The notes: generated by a model from the sequence alone, not told the origin. 64,000 nt of DNA from Chionoecetes opilio (GCA_016584305.1 JACEEZ010018531.1:227390-291389); one strand, 5' to 3'. Positions 43,046 to 53,885 are shown, counted from the stretch's first letter. Numbers and translations are program-made.

Positions 43046-43943
43046 TGTAATGGCTAGACTTAATTTCAGCCATTCAAGTGCTTGTATCCCCATTGCGTGC
43101 GCGTAGCACCAGGCTTTTGTTAATACTGGGAGATGCCAGTTAATGTTTTTCTGGTGGCGGGAAAGGATTCCAGTCTGTGGGAGGGGTTTTAGGCTCATAG
43201 TTGCCTCCCCACGAGTAGCGGGGTGCGCTAGCAGAGACACCCTAAGTAAATTGCATGTGGTGGCTGATAAGAAATCAGGCATGCGTAATAAGAAAAAGGG
43301 TATAGAAAATATGTTTAAGATGAGCCGAAGTGGCAACTCGCCACCAGCCGCCATCTTGGAGCAGCCAGGTCGAGGCAGGGCGACCTGCCTCGCCCCATTT
43401 TGTTGCAGGTCACGGCCACGACTACACCTCCCCCAGCCGAGGACGTCTTCTGGACCTCTTGCCACCTCCTTCCAGTTTCCCGCGTGTCTGGTGCTTGATT
43501 CCTGCTAGCAGACGCAGGGCAAGTCACACCGCGAGGAGAAGGAGGGTTTGGTTGGGGCAGACGTGAGCTGGGAAGATGAGGAGTTGTGGACAGGGCGACC
43601 ACAGGCTCGAGGCTACAGGTTCTTATAATCATAATCCATAACCCCTTAACTATTCCCTAGCCAGATACCAAACAGTAGGTTATCGTAGGCGTAGTTAGGG
43701 AAAATATTTAGGGCGTGAGTGAGTGGATGAATCTTGTGTTGGGGTGCTATTTTTGTTATGTGTAGATCTTGTAAATAAACTAGATAGGGTGTTTACCATG
43801 TGTTTATTGTTTACCCTGTATGTAGTCCTGGACTGATAGCTTCATAGTGAGTTTCAAACAAACAACCCGGAGGTGATTTAATTATTGAGAGGTAAGTGAA
43901 GTCTAATTACTTAAAACCCCCAGTAAAAATCAAAACCTTGACA
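43046..43943 (+). repeat. 3' LTR of second retrotransposon
   Basis: Collinear with the 5' LTR; a few percent of positions differ, plus the indel noted for the 5' LTR. It is followed by ATTAG. Confidence 0.88.
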
Positions 43944-44137
43944 ATTAGTTCTGTAAGATATAACATGCTGCTTCATTTCTAGTCTTGAAAGCTGCCGACT
44001 TGTACTAGTACACTACCAGCTTCAATTTCCTGTCTTCGGAAGGAAGTATGATATTATTATTTAAATTTTATGAATCTTAGGTTATTTTTTAAAGTACTTA
44101 AGGTACAAAGATACAGTAGTCTTTGTAAGGTACTTGG

Positions 44138-44143
44138 AATAAA
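44138..44143 (+). promoter_or_regulatory. AATAAA polyadenylation signal, probable MULE gene 3' end
   Basis: AATAAA lies about 190 bases after the retrotransposon's right target duplication, i.e. about 195 bases after the MULE stop codon when the retrotransposon is removed. Confidence 0.4.
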
Positions 44144-44965
44144 GACGGACATTGATATGCATCCTGTGTTCTTATTGTGCCGCACCGTGCTTCATCTGCT
44201 GTAAAAGTACATAATATGTTTTGATGCTTTGCTAAGATCTGAAGATGTTTTTGACATTAGTACAGTGTACAGTGGAAGACAGAGAAGTTGGCGGTGTCTT
44301 GCATCCGTCACGCTCCTTGACAAATTTCTTTTAATTCCCTCCCGGCGCTTCCTATGGAAAATGATTGAAAAAAAAGATGCCTGGGAACTCACTCACGGCC
44401 TTGACTTCTTGCTGGCCGTTTTTCAAATCATTAGTCATTAATGAGCAGTGACCAGGACATATTGCTTCTTATCGTCACTCCCGCCTCTATTTCCCAAAAC
44501 GTCACCGACGAGCTGTTCCACAACACTATTTTCGCCTTTGTCGCTGTTTATACAAGCCACAGTTTCCCAGTGACTCTCCTTATTCTTCAGGCAACTTGAG
44601 AAATCCTTAAAGTCAGTCTTCACCGTCTGGGGAGTATAATGATGCAGTTCCATTAATGTCACGGAGTATTTCCGCTTGTGTGGCTCCATACCTTGCCTAA
44701 ATTACTTGTCTCACTGACCAAAGACACAAAGACTAAAGCAGGGTGTGGGTCCCGCAGGCAGGAGCAGAGTGTCAGGGCAGCGCGTGGCTCTCTGTGTCCT
44801 GACTGTCACCACTGTTGCAAGTGCTGAGGTCACAGTCCAAGCCGGCTGCTCCGCCTAGCACTGACCCGACTCGCACCGGCATCCCCGAGGGTTCCGGCAG
44901 GACCGGCCGTCGCGTGTGCTGGCGAGAGTCTTGCTGCGGTATAGACTGTAGGGCCGGGCAGCAGC

Positions 44966-45738
44966 ATGAGTGGCCGGGAGCAGCAGGATCAGTCTGCCTC
45001 AGGTGTGGGGAGGCACAGCGGTGATGGCAAGAATCACCTGGAGGCAGGCAGCTCAGGCCACAAGGCAGACAGTGAACTGAAGTGTCAAAGTGGTGGTAAA
45101 ACTTTTAAATGCAAGAGTAAGCTTGAGAGACATTCCGTGACAGACAGTGGTGTTAAGAATTATAAATGCCTCGAGTGTGGGAAATGTTTTACTACAAAGT
45201 CACACCACACCGAACACACCCTGACACACATTGGTGTTAAGATCTTTGATTGCCTCCAGTGTGGAAAAGATTTACTAGAAAGTCAGACCTTACCACACAC
45301 ACCCTGACACACAGTTGTGTTAAGAACTATGAATGCCTCGAGTGTGGGAAAAGATTTACTAGAAAGACAGACCTCACCACACACACCCTGACACACAGTG
45401 GTGTTAAGAACTATGAATGCCTCGAGTGTGGGAAAAGGTTCACTCAAAAGGGTCACCTCACCACACATATCCTGACACACAGTGGTGTTAAGAACTATGA
45501 ATGCCTTGAGTGTGGGAAAAGATATACTAGAAAGCCAGAGCTCACCACACACACCCTTACACACAGTGGTGTTAAGAACTATGAATGCCTGGAGTGTGGA
45601 AAAAAAAAATATTACCAGTTCTAAACTCAATGCACACACCTTGAGACACACTGGCTATAGGAAATTAAAGTGTGATGTTTGAAGCAAGTGTTTCTATACA
45701 AAGAGTGATATTGCCAGGCACATGAAGATCCACTTTTG
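44966..45738 (+). pseudogene. C2H2 zinc-finger protein gene or recent pseudogene
   Basis: The ATG at 44966 (GCAGCATGAGTGG) starts MSGREQQDQSASGVG, a polar leader, then about eight C2H2 fingers of the form CLECGKRFTRK..LTTHTLTH joined by SGVKNYE linkers. The first is degenerate (CQSGGK, one Cys lost). Three single lesions occur: a missing G near 45264 (TGTGGAAAAG against TGTGGGAAAAG in the next finger), an extra A in the run at 45600-45609, and a TGA for Cys at 45679. The last finger ends KIHF-stop at 45738. With these corrected the frame is continuous and intronless. The unit-to-unit identity is high, so it is either a young pseudogene or a functional gene with assembly errors. DNA binding in the nucleus would be expected of the family. 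44170-44965 upstream shows no domain. Confidence 0.7.
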
Positions 45739-46500
45739 AGGTGGTGTGTTGTGTGGACAAGTGTGGTTGTACCCGTGCCTGTGGGAGTGTGTCCTGTGTG
45801 GCAATGGGTGGTGGTGGGCAGTGTGTTACATGTGTGGTGGCAGCCGTGCCCTTGTGTTCTGTGAGGGAGTAATGGCCCCAGCAGTTGTTGGGTTGGCAGT
45901 GCAGGTGTGACTTTCAATAAATGTGTGTACACATTATCATGATAACTTTTCATTTAGCAAAGTTTATAGAAACAACATTGTCTTGAAGCAGTGCGAGTCT
46001 TTCAGGTAATGTCTCATGATCATCTGTTGGTGTGAGAGCCTTGGTATAGTTATAGAGCCAGACAACAATGGTGAACAACCCGTGTGTTGACACCAGTGAG
46101 GTCAAGTGGCTAATGGTCTGGAGAATACTTTCACACTACAGGGAATAAATAGTTTTGTACATCAAGGCACAGGCAAAACATTTCACGTAATGCTGCATTA
46201 ATGCCACACTGGGTAAATCAATATGAAGGTACAAAAGAAGATCATATTCAAGTTGAAAGGCCTCTCTATACAACTGTAGTTCCTCCCTTGCCAAATGTTA
46301 ATTTGAAGGGCTCAACAAGCCTGGAGATTACGCTGCCACCACCCACATTAAGTGTGGAAAAAAGAAAAAAACAGAGAATATATGAAGTTAAGCAAGGAAT
46401 TCAGATGAAAGGAAGCAATTAGTAAAGAAGGAAATATGTCTGTGTTGGGTGCGAGAAAAAAAAGTGTTGGTAGGAATTATAAATGAAAAGGATTGTGGTG
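45739..46500. other. Non-coding, zinc-finger 3' region and unassigned
   Basis: AATAAA occurs at 45916, a plausible polyadenylation signal for the zinc-finger transcript. A small frame at 46201-46422 has no recognisable motif. Confidence 0.35.
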
Positions 46501-46504
46501 ACGA

Positions 46505-46528
46505 GAGAGAGAGAGAGAGAGAGAGAGA
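46505..46528. repeat. (GA)n microsatellite
   Basis: Twelve GA units. Confidence 0.9.
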
Positions 46529-46626
46529 CCCTATTATATCACGACTTATCAATGATCGAGAATGATCATACGCCATTACAAGTGACGTTTGACTCATCCT
46601 TGACTCATGAATAGAGGGAATAAGCG

Positions 46627-46867
46627 CTACCGCCAATAACAGTATAGTCGCCACTGCACTAATGTCGCCAACCGCCATATATTACGCATTTTAGCATTAC
46701 TACAGACTTGTATGTGCCACTGAAGAGGCATGCACAGTAATTTATATGATGTACGTGTCTTCAGGGGCACATACATGTCTGTAGTGATGCTAAAATTCGT
46801 AATACTCGCCAATAATATTCGCCTGGCGACCTTAGTGCAGTGGCGACTAAAGTGTTATTGACGGTAG
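46627..46867. mobile_element. 241-bp MITE with TACCGTCAATAACA-type ends
   Basis: Left CTACCGCCAATAACAGTATA and right GTGTTATTGACGGTAG are inverted, and the inverted similarity extends almost to the centre (TCGCCACTGCACTAATGTCG against its complement). A single right end of the same family (about 47896-47946) lies 1 kb further on. No clear target duplication. Confidence 0.7.
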
Positions 46868-46934
46868 GCTTTATAAGGGAGGGAAGGAAAACTTTAGAGT
46901 AAGGAGGGGAAGGAAGGTTCAGCTCTTATTGTGT

Positions 46935-47109
46935 GCATGTGTGTGTGTGTGTGTGTTTGTGTGTATGTGTGTATGTGTCACAGTGTGTGTGTGTGTGTTT
47001 GTGTGTATGTGTCACAGTGTGTGTGTGTGTGTGTGTATGTGTGTGTGTGTGTGTATGTGTGTGTGTGTGTGTGTGTGTATGTGTGTATGTGTGTGTGTGT
47101 GTGTGTGTA
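46935..47109 (+). repeat. (GT)n microsatellite
   Basis: GT units with GTAT and CACA interruptions. Cys/Val or Thr/His frames across it are artefacts. Confidence 0.95.
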
Positions 47110-47358
47110 ATAAGTACAACCAGAACTGGTGGTTCTACAACCAGGAGGTGCGGGAACAGAACCACATGGTTAACATACACCGGACGTTGTACCGCAGGCG
47201 GCCGATGCCCAACAATCTGGAGCTGCTACGCTCGGCAGGTCACGAGGCGGGTGCGGGAGGCCAAATGGCTCGAATGGTGCGCCGGTTTTAACCAACACAC
47301 CAAGCTGGCCGAGCTGTGGGGCAAGGTGAGGAATGCCTCCGGAAAGAGACCTTCCCAA
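47110..47358 (+). pseudogene. Non-LTR retrotransposon ORF2 linker fragment
   Basis: Frames give YNQNWWFYNQEVREQNHMVN, then (after a shift near 47233) VREAKWLEWCAGFNQHTKLA and ELWGKVRNASGKR. The arrangement R-x-A-K-x-x-x-W..C..LN/FN-x-x-T-x-L-x-x-LW-x-x-V is the endonuclease-RT linker of Jockey/CR1-type LINEs. The fragment is cut off by the CCTAA-bearing fold-back element starting at 47360. Confidence 0.6.
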
Positions 47359-47359
47359 T

Positions 47360-47735
47360 AGGAATAAGTCTCCATTGGTTTACAAAAGCCTCCCTCTTCC
47401 TCTTTTTGTGCCCTGCATCACTTTTGTTTCGGAGTAAGTTTTCCTTGCGCACCCGTGGCTACCTTACCTACAGTACCCACCCTTACCTAATCTGAACCTT
47501 ACCTAACCTAACCTAACCTAACCTTACCTTACCTTACCTAACCTTTAACCTCCTAACGGGGTCCAATAATAAAAAAAAAATTAATAAAATACCAAACCCG
47601 AGATTAACCTCCTAGCCACGGGTGCGCACGGAAAACTTACTCGGAAACGGAAAACGGAAACAAAAGCGATGCAGGTCAAAAGAAGAGGAAGAGGGAGGCA
47701 TTTAGTAAACAAATGGAGACTTAATTATTCCTTCC
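47360..47735. mobile_element. Fold-back element with CCTAA repeats in the loop
   Basis: The left arm (AAGTCTCCATTGGTTTAC to GCGCACCCGTGGCT, 47368-47460) is the reverse complement of the right arm (AGCCACGGGTGCGCAC to GTAAACAAATGGAGACTT, 47613-47724). The loop (47463-47555) is CCTAA/CCTTA repeats followed by CCTCCTAACGGGG, closely resembling the CCTAA plus CTCCTAGC context of the 14-17 kb element. The repeat family continues to about 47840, because a longer copy of the same arm exists at 59100-59364. Confidence 0.7.
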
Positions 47736-47840
47736 ACCTAAAATGTTCTATATCTCCGAAACTGTTGATTTGCGACGGAAAGCTCATAGCGAAAATGTCT
47801 CTTAGAATACAATAATGTAAACAAAAACCATGTTCCCAAT

Positions 47841-48305
47841 TGTGTAAGGAAGTTTGGTCCTATCGTAAAATAATGCCCATTCCTAATATATGTATGGCGC
47901 CTGGCGACATTAGTGCAGTGGCGATGTAGTGTTATTGACGGTAGTATTTTCCATCCTTCTTATTGTAATCTGTGCTGAAAGGTTTTCTGTAAAGTTTATG
48001 TTAGAGAAAAAGAAAATGATATGGTATAATATTAAAAATTTCAGTAAAATTAATCATTATATTTGTTTTGCTTTTTATATATTAACTGTAATAATTTTAA
48101 ACATTTAAACTATTAACTTAAAATGTATTAACTACTATAATTAATATTTTAAAAATCATATATATAGTATTTTTAGGCATTTACTACTTCGATTTATATT
48201 TTTGTAAGATTAAAAAATATCGGAAAGTATAGATGTTTACATTGACTTGGCTTCTATAGTGATGGTAATAGGTCCTATAATACCTTAATTTTGGCAGTCC
48301 TTAAC
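47841..48305. other. AT-rich non-coding sequence with solo MITE end
   Basis: 47896-47946 is a single right end of the 46627-46867 MITE family (TTAGTGCAGTGGCGATG and TGTTATTGACGGTAG). The rest is AT-rich with no gene. Confidence 0.5.
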
Positions 48306-48309
48306 GTGA

Positions 48310-48716
48310 ATGTTAGATAAATCCATCATTGGGGTCATACGCCGGGGGGGGCGCGTCGCCCACCCTACGACGCCAGTCCCTGGGGTGACCACGCGCGAGT
48401 CCCCATGCAGGCTGCTTTCCCATACCAAGCAACTCTCGACAAGAAACATCAACTTGCCCCAGCCACGAACCTTGTGGGTGCCTCCTTGGCCACCTCCACG
48501 CCGGATTGTCTCTTACAGATACAAGCCGATGGGAAGGATAAGTTTTAGCGTAGCGTGCCACATGCCCATATAGCTGAAGTTAGCGCTAACGGACTATGCA
48601 GGTATTAAGCCTCTATTCAGTCTCACGGTGCAATTGCTGATTTGACACGTAATCATCTCAGCCATACCCCATGATTTTGCGAAGACACTTATTACCAAAG
48701 GCATCGATTCGTCTCT
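48310..48716 (-). pseudogene. LINE reverse transcriptase, C-terminal end (3' of piggyBac insert)
   Basis: On the minus strand from 48716: LKRRIDAFGNKCLRKIMGY, then YVSNQQLHRETE, LQLYGHVARY and SHRLVSVRDNPAW, ending SWLGQVDVSCRELLGMG and DWRRRVGDAPPPAYDPND before a stop. This is the RT-distal C-terminus of a non-LTR element common in decapods (GHVARxP, SWLxQVD, DPRxWRxRVG). Several stops are present. The upstream part continues at 50708-50985 once the piggyBac element is removed. Confidence 0.7.
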
Positions 48717-48720
48717 TTAA

Positions 48721-50703
48721 CCATTTAATGGGCACTTATAGAGTTAGTTTAGAAAAAAAATATTTAATGACATTTTCCTTTATTTTGATAAGTAAGAAAC
48801 AACTTTCACTAGGAACGTTTTTTTTAATACATCATAGTTCTGATGTTATGAATCTCTACAATTTTGTTGAGCTGCCCAGTTATGGTTACTTATTCAATAT
48901 TTTGTATTTAGATTTGTAACTAGGAAAACATAAGAAAACTAAGTTTTTTTTAGGTATTTGATATCGCCATAAGCTGATGTTGTATTTTTCTTTGTTTAAG
49001 TAATGAAACAACGACATATGGAAATGCAGATTCGTTTTAAAAAAAAAAAACCATTCCTTCTCTTTTCACCAAAAATCTATATAAATATTTATTAATCCCA
49101 AAAAACATAATTGAGCATTAAAAAACTATCACTATAAATAATTGAGAAGTCAAATAATTTTGAGGAAACTCCTTATAGTTGATATTGAAAGATCCTGTGT
49201 TGATATTGAAAGATCCAACATTTTCGCCAATAAATAAAAAAAAAGATTCCGTTCAAATTAGTACATACCAGTACATAACGTAGTTTTGCCTTGGTATTAG
49301 AGCAGATCATGAATGATTCCAGAAGAACATGCCCTGCAACAGATTTTGTAACCCCACTTTTTGGGCAAAATTTTCATATACTGTCGTAGTTTTTCTGCTT
49401 TTCTACCTTTATAAGGAGCCAGTCCTCATCAATAATATGCTATTTGCTGCATTTTGTATTCTTGCACTCTTCACGAAACATTTCAAACAGTGGCCTCACC
49501 TTACATAATTTATCTTCACTATTCTGAATATCATTATCTGTGAAATGTATGTAGCGTTTGAGGAATTTTAACCACTTAGAACTCATGATATCAGCAAATA
49601 GGGAGTAACGCAGCTGCGCATTCCTGTAATCATAAACTGCTGGTAATTTGCATATGCCCATGTAAAGTAACACTGCAAGACATTTTTGGATTTCGTCTTC
49701 ATCTGTTTTGATGCTGTTGGACAACTTTTGCACGGAGTACAAATTTGTCTGGTGCACTGTGGCTAACCATTTTATGGGTAAAGAACAGAGAAAAGTAATG
49801 ATACTTAAGGTGTTTGAAGATAAATATGGCATGGTATATTCAGTCTCTTGTGGATAGAGATTGTCAGTATCCCTCCTTCTCCAGAGTCGTTCTCGCGAAA
49901 TAATCTTTGGGAATTTCAGGATTAGGATTTTCGACAACCAAATTTTCATTACTTACAATACGATTTTTGGCACATGGTTTCTGAGGCTGTTGAATAGCAG
50001 CACTTTCTTGTTCATGCGTACGTATAATTTGATAATCATCTTCTTTATATGCTCTCATCTTCATTACTTTCACCCAAAAAAGGATTGAAATCTGAATCAT
50101 CAACATCATCATCGTCCAGGCCATCATCAGAATTATCAGCATTACTTAGAACTACAGCCTATAGGTTCTTGTGTCTGGTTCTATAGAATGATTATGGTTC
50201 TTTCTTGCTGTCTGTTGAAGACTATATATTGTCAATTTTGTGCATTATCAACATGACTCAACAATTTTGTTGAGCCGCCCCACTACCCACAAATTTTACC
50301 ATAACTGGGCCGCTCAACAAAATTGTTGACTAACATTTAGAGTGCCGGTATTATATCATAGTCATCCCAATTCAAACACAATTACTACTCATTATTGTCA
50401 CCGACATTTAAATGTCAAAATATGAACAAGAAAAGAATGATTACTTACCTATATCACACTAAGATGAGGAGAGAAACACAAAGAAAATCTACAGAGTCCA
50501 CCTGGCCGTGTTCCCTTTTTTACAATGAGTCATATCCTCAACGCAAAGCCATATATTGGGAAACTTATACACAAGGCTAATATCTATAATGCTGTTGAGC
50601 AGCCTGAACAAGGATACTTCATTCAGAACCTGCATTTAATATGTTTTTATAATGGCTGAATGCTGTGCCTCAACAATTTTGTTGAGTAACTTGCTTAAGG
50701 GTT
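48721..50703 (-). mobile_element. piggyBac element, full length but decayed, inserted in a LINE (TSD TTAA)
   Basis: TTAA at 48717-48720 and 50704-50707 flank ends CCATTTAATGGGCAC and (reverse complement of the right side) AACCCTTAAGCAAG. Removal of the element plus one TTAA joins the LINE frame LNSDLK to LKRRID exactly. Internal copies of TCAACAATTTTGTTGA occur near 48856, 50258, 50314 and 50670. The transposase remnant is on the minus strand. Confidence 0.8.
49320..50142 (-). pseudogene. piggyBac-type transposase (PGBD/DDE_Tnp_1_7) remnant
   Basis: The minus-strand frame 49440-49949 contains MGICKLPAVYDYRNAQLRYS, then IMSSKWLKFLKRYIHFTDND and KVRPLFEMFREECK, the family's N-terminal to first-catalytic-region order (LP...W, M...RF..I.R.LHF.D, K..P....F...C). 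The expected first Asp block is broken, but 49360-49430 gives DEDWLLIK and 49335-49400 RQYMKILPKKWGYKICC, after a stop, matching the segment that follows the first Asp (K.WG.K). Upstream, another frame (to 50142) supplies the acidic/charged N-terminus. The later Asp residues and the Cys-rich C-terminus are absent. It is non-functional. Confidence 0.7.
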
Positions 50704-50707
50704 TTAA

Positions 50708-50985
50708 GTCGCTATTTAGTGTTCAAATCTCACAACCATAGAGAAAGACAGGAATCACAAGCAACTTGAAGATTCGGATCTTTGTCCTCCTGCACAAGTA
50801 CTGACATCGCAAAATACTCCTGCTGAGCGAGTCCATAACACCGTGGGCTATGCCAATCCGCCGTAAGACTTTTTGACGTGACCCGCCGTCATTATGGACT
50901 GCGCTACCAAGGTATGTAAAACCTTCCAAGATCTCAATGTCCTCGCTGCACACATCAAATGCTATTATTTGTATACACAATTTAG
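50708..50985 (-). pseudogene. LINE reverse transcriptase, segment 5' of piggyBac insert
   Basis: The minus-strand frame gives FTYLGSAVHNDGGSRQKVLR, then IGIAHGVMDSL, CRYLCRRTKIRIFK-like CQYLCRRTKIRIFKLLVIPV and FLYGCEI followed by a TGA where the family has a Trp. FTYLG, R...A, LY.CE are the conserved RT C-terminal motifs of RTE/CR1-like LINEs. It is collinear with the fragment at 48310-48716. Catalytic RT motifs upstream are not in the window beyond about 50985. Confidence 0.75.
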
Positions 50986-51101
50986 AGGATCCTCACCCCC
51001 CCTGCATAGTACAGTTTTCTGGCATATATTATCATAACTAAATATTGACTTTTTTTCCCATGCAAATGTCAAAAACATGAAGTGTCCACAAAGACAACAT
51101 A

Positions 51102-52983
51102 CAGCGAGGTCCCGTTGTACGAGCATTCGATATACGAATATCTGATGATACATGATGTGTAAATTAGGGTTTATTTTCAATATACGATTTCGAAAATCCA
51201 ATGCTATGACATTCAAACTGGGGTGAGTAAAATTACCAAGTTATTTACTAAAATTATAAAATCATTTACTTACTATGTGATTTTACCTAAAGTTGTACGA
51301 TAATCAATCTGGAAATATGATAGTTCTGGTGGCTCGGTACGACAATGTGGCCTACAAAAATTCACATCCCTGGACGATATACAATGATTCAGATGTGCAG
51401 AGACGAGTTTGTGGGCAGTGGAAGAGGTCTGCGCACCCCTCCCTTGTCCCTTACCTGCCCTACACTCTCGAGTCTATTGTATCACGCGGCAGCACCGAGG
51501 ATCTTTCCTCTTCAGCCCCCTTCTCACATTCCATAATGAAACCACAAACGCGCCAACAATGCAATGCGCAGCGCCGTCATGGTCCTGGCTATGGGTCTAT
51601 CGTGACTGATCGTGACGCTCGTGACGCGCTCTGCCGAGGCCACGAAAAGTTAGTGCGTGTACAAGAAAATCGGGAAGCTCCCCGATTTTTGTACCCAACG
51701 CAGCGCTATCGTAAGTCTATCGTGACGCTATCGTTATCTATGTAGCAGCTTCGTGACACTATCGTGATCGTTGTATTTCTATCGTGACGATAGGAAACCG
51801 TTGCGCGCGCTTTCATCCCTACCTTCCCCCCCTTTTTTGCACCCTCTTCGGCCTTCTCCCCCCTTTCTCATTCACCTCCAGCCACCCTCGACTCCATACC
51901 CCCTACTCCCATCACCACGTGGTGACACCACCCTCCCCCTAATTCTTACCCCCTACTCCCAGCACCACATGGGGACACAACCCTCCCCCAATCCCATGAC
52001 CACGTGGAGATGCCACCCACCCCCTTGTAACCACTCACATCCGCACCAACACCACAACGCCTTCTCCATCCACAACACCCTCCTCCCCGTTTCCCCACCA
52101 ACACCCCCTTCTTTTTTACAATCCCCCTCCCCTGTTTTTCCCCCTTCTCCATCACCAACACGTACCCACGCCTGTTTCTCCCACCTTTATCTCTACCCCC
52201 CCTTCCTTCTCCATCACCATGGCAGCACCCACCCACGTGTGAGGCTCTTGACGCTATCGTGATACGTTCATGGCACCGTCATGGCACAGTCGTGGTTATC
52301 GTAGCTCTATCGTGACGACAAAATGACCGTTGATTTTATATTCGTGACGTAGTCTTACAGCTATCATGACTCCATCGTGACCATCTTACGACCGTCATGA
52401 CACATACGTACAGGCAGCGTGACATTGTTATGAGGCTATCGTGGTCTGCGTTTATCGTGGCCAAATTTCACGATAGCGTCAATAATCAAATTGGTGGCGC
52501 TATTGTGGTTCGATTATGGAATGTGTGCAGGGAGCTTTTCCCAAGTGATCAAGGGGAGGAAGAAGAACTCTAACCCAGTCATCCCTGCAAACGCAGTTAC
52601 CCCTGTTTTCTCTCGAGCTTCGGAGAGAGTAAACAGGGACTCTCAGCTGGCTACGTGGCAGCTTCCTGTCTCCCCACACAACATTACCACTTGTGAGTGT
52701 TATGCATGTTTTATGTTTAATTGATGTGCAGTTATGTTATTTAGTGTGCTATTTTTTCTTGCAAAATTCTTTTTCTACAGAATAGGTAGTACAGTGTGGG
52801 TAATATAGACGCTGTGTGTTTGTTGTGTTTGCTATAGTTTATTTTAGCTTGAAAGACATGTCTTTTTTTTTTCTTTTTTTTTTATTTGATGGGGTCCTGG
52901 AACCAAACCTATATTTTACCATTAGTTATGTGTTTCGTTATACGAGATTTCGCTTTACGAGTATGCCAGGTGGAACCTAACTG
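51102..52983. mobile_element. Tigger/pogo-like element (non-coding) with TCGTGAC-rich cargo
   Basis: Left end TA then CAGCGAGGTCCCGTTGTACG and TATACGAATA; right end TTTCGTTATACGAGATTTCG to GGTGGAACCTAACTG. These are the TIR and subterminal TACGA motifs of Tigger-type mariner relatives. The right TA flank is not preserved. GGGGTCCTGGAACCAAACC at about 52890 also fits that family. There is no transposase. 51590-51800 and 52240-52490 carry TCGTGAC repeats around a pyrimidine-rich block, 51820-52235. Confidence 0.55.
51590..52490. repeat. Clustered CTATCGTGACG motifs around a CT-rich block
   Basis: At least nine exact TCGTGAC and several TCATGAC/TCGTGGT variants occur in two clusters. Spacing is irregular (8-40 bases). 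The middle block (51820-52235) is CCT/CCA-rich with CACCACGTGG-type repeats about 45-50 bases apart. Confidence 0.6.
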
Positions 52984-53428
52984 CTCGTATCTTCAGGACC
53001 TCCCTATATAAGGATTGGCACGGGAGCAAAAAGTGAACCCCTGCAAGGCGGCACGCGGATGATGCTGCTTCCTGGAACACGTGTCCCACAGGTGATGAGA
53101 CTGATGTCAACGTGAGTCTCATCAAGTAATTGTGCAAAAGTCAGGATAGGAAGAATTTACGACTCAAAGCAAAACTTGAGAATTGCTAAACTTGAATATC
53201 GTGAAACTCGCAAAGCCCCTGTTCATAATGAATTCCTTGTCAATGGTTATAAGCTTAAATGATGAACACAATGAGTTGAAAGCTACATAGTAAACCATAA
53301 TGAAAACAACTCAACACTAATTTAGATTTTATAACGAGCATCCTGATCACTATATTCTTGCAAAGCATTCTGTGGGAAGATAGGAAAGGAAACGGTATAA
53401 TGATGATACTAAACTAGGCTTTTCTTAA

Positions 53429-53631
53429 CCCCTTCAGACCCAGAACGTAATTTCCATTGTAATTTGGCTACCATTAGATGATTTTTAGTAAATATAAGCA
53501 ATATTTTAGATATGACCTGTTTAGTATTCTTGTCGACTAACTATTTTGGTATATTAAGTGACTTTTCTTAATCTTATGGCTCGACAACATACAATTTTTT
53601 ATAGCAAAGGAAAGATCTGGGTGTGAAGGGG
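53429..53631. mobile_element. piggyBac-like TTAA MITE, copy c
   Basis: TTAA (53425-53428), CCCCTTCAGACCCAGAACG..., right end GGTGTGAAGGGG followed by TTGG, a mutated TTAA. 203 bp, same orientation as copy a. Confidence 0.75.
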
Positions 53632-53883
53632 TTGGTTAAAATGTACTAAAATACAAGTAGCTTTGCAGTTCCTAAATGCTTAACTATTCATCTACTGTCG
53701 TCATAGTGTATGTATTTATGTATGTTATGTACGGCATACACAAGGATGTCAGTGGAGGTACATTTGCACCCACGCATGCAAACGATACACAGGTGGAGCT
53801 TTTATAGCCCACACAGGTAACAAACAAGCCTTGCAGATCTACCACCAACAGCAGCAGCATATCACATGTCCTCCTCCTACATG
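53632..53883. other. Unassigned non-coding sequence
   Basis: No gene or repeat recognised. Confidence 0.4.
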
Positions 53884-53885
53884 TA

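Larger units (their letters stand above)
39825..43943 (+). mobile_element. Second LTR retrotransposon (Gypsy-type, RT-less), TSD ATTAG
   Basis: Long direct repeats 39825-40747 (923 bp) and 43046-43943 (898 bp) start TGTAATGGCTAG and end CTTGACA. Flanks are ATTAG at 39820-39824 and 43944-43948. TGGAGCCCGCACACAGGGAC at 40750 is a plausible primer-binding site and AGGTGGGGCAAA before the 3' LTR a polypurine tract. Internal coding is gag plus only the zinc finger of integrase. Protease, RT and RNase H are missing, so it must have moved with help from another element. Confidence 0.85.

Noticed and set aside
46926..47361. Cys/Val- or Thr/His-rich proteins
   Set aside because: Frames of the (GT)n microsatellite; only the part after 47110 is LINE-like.
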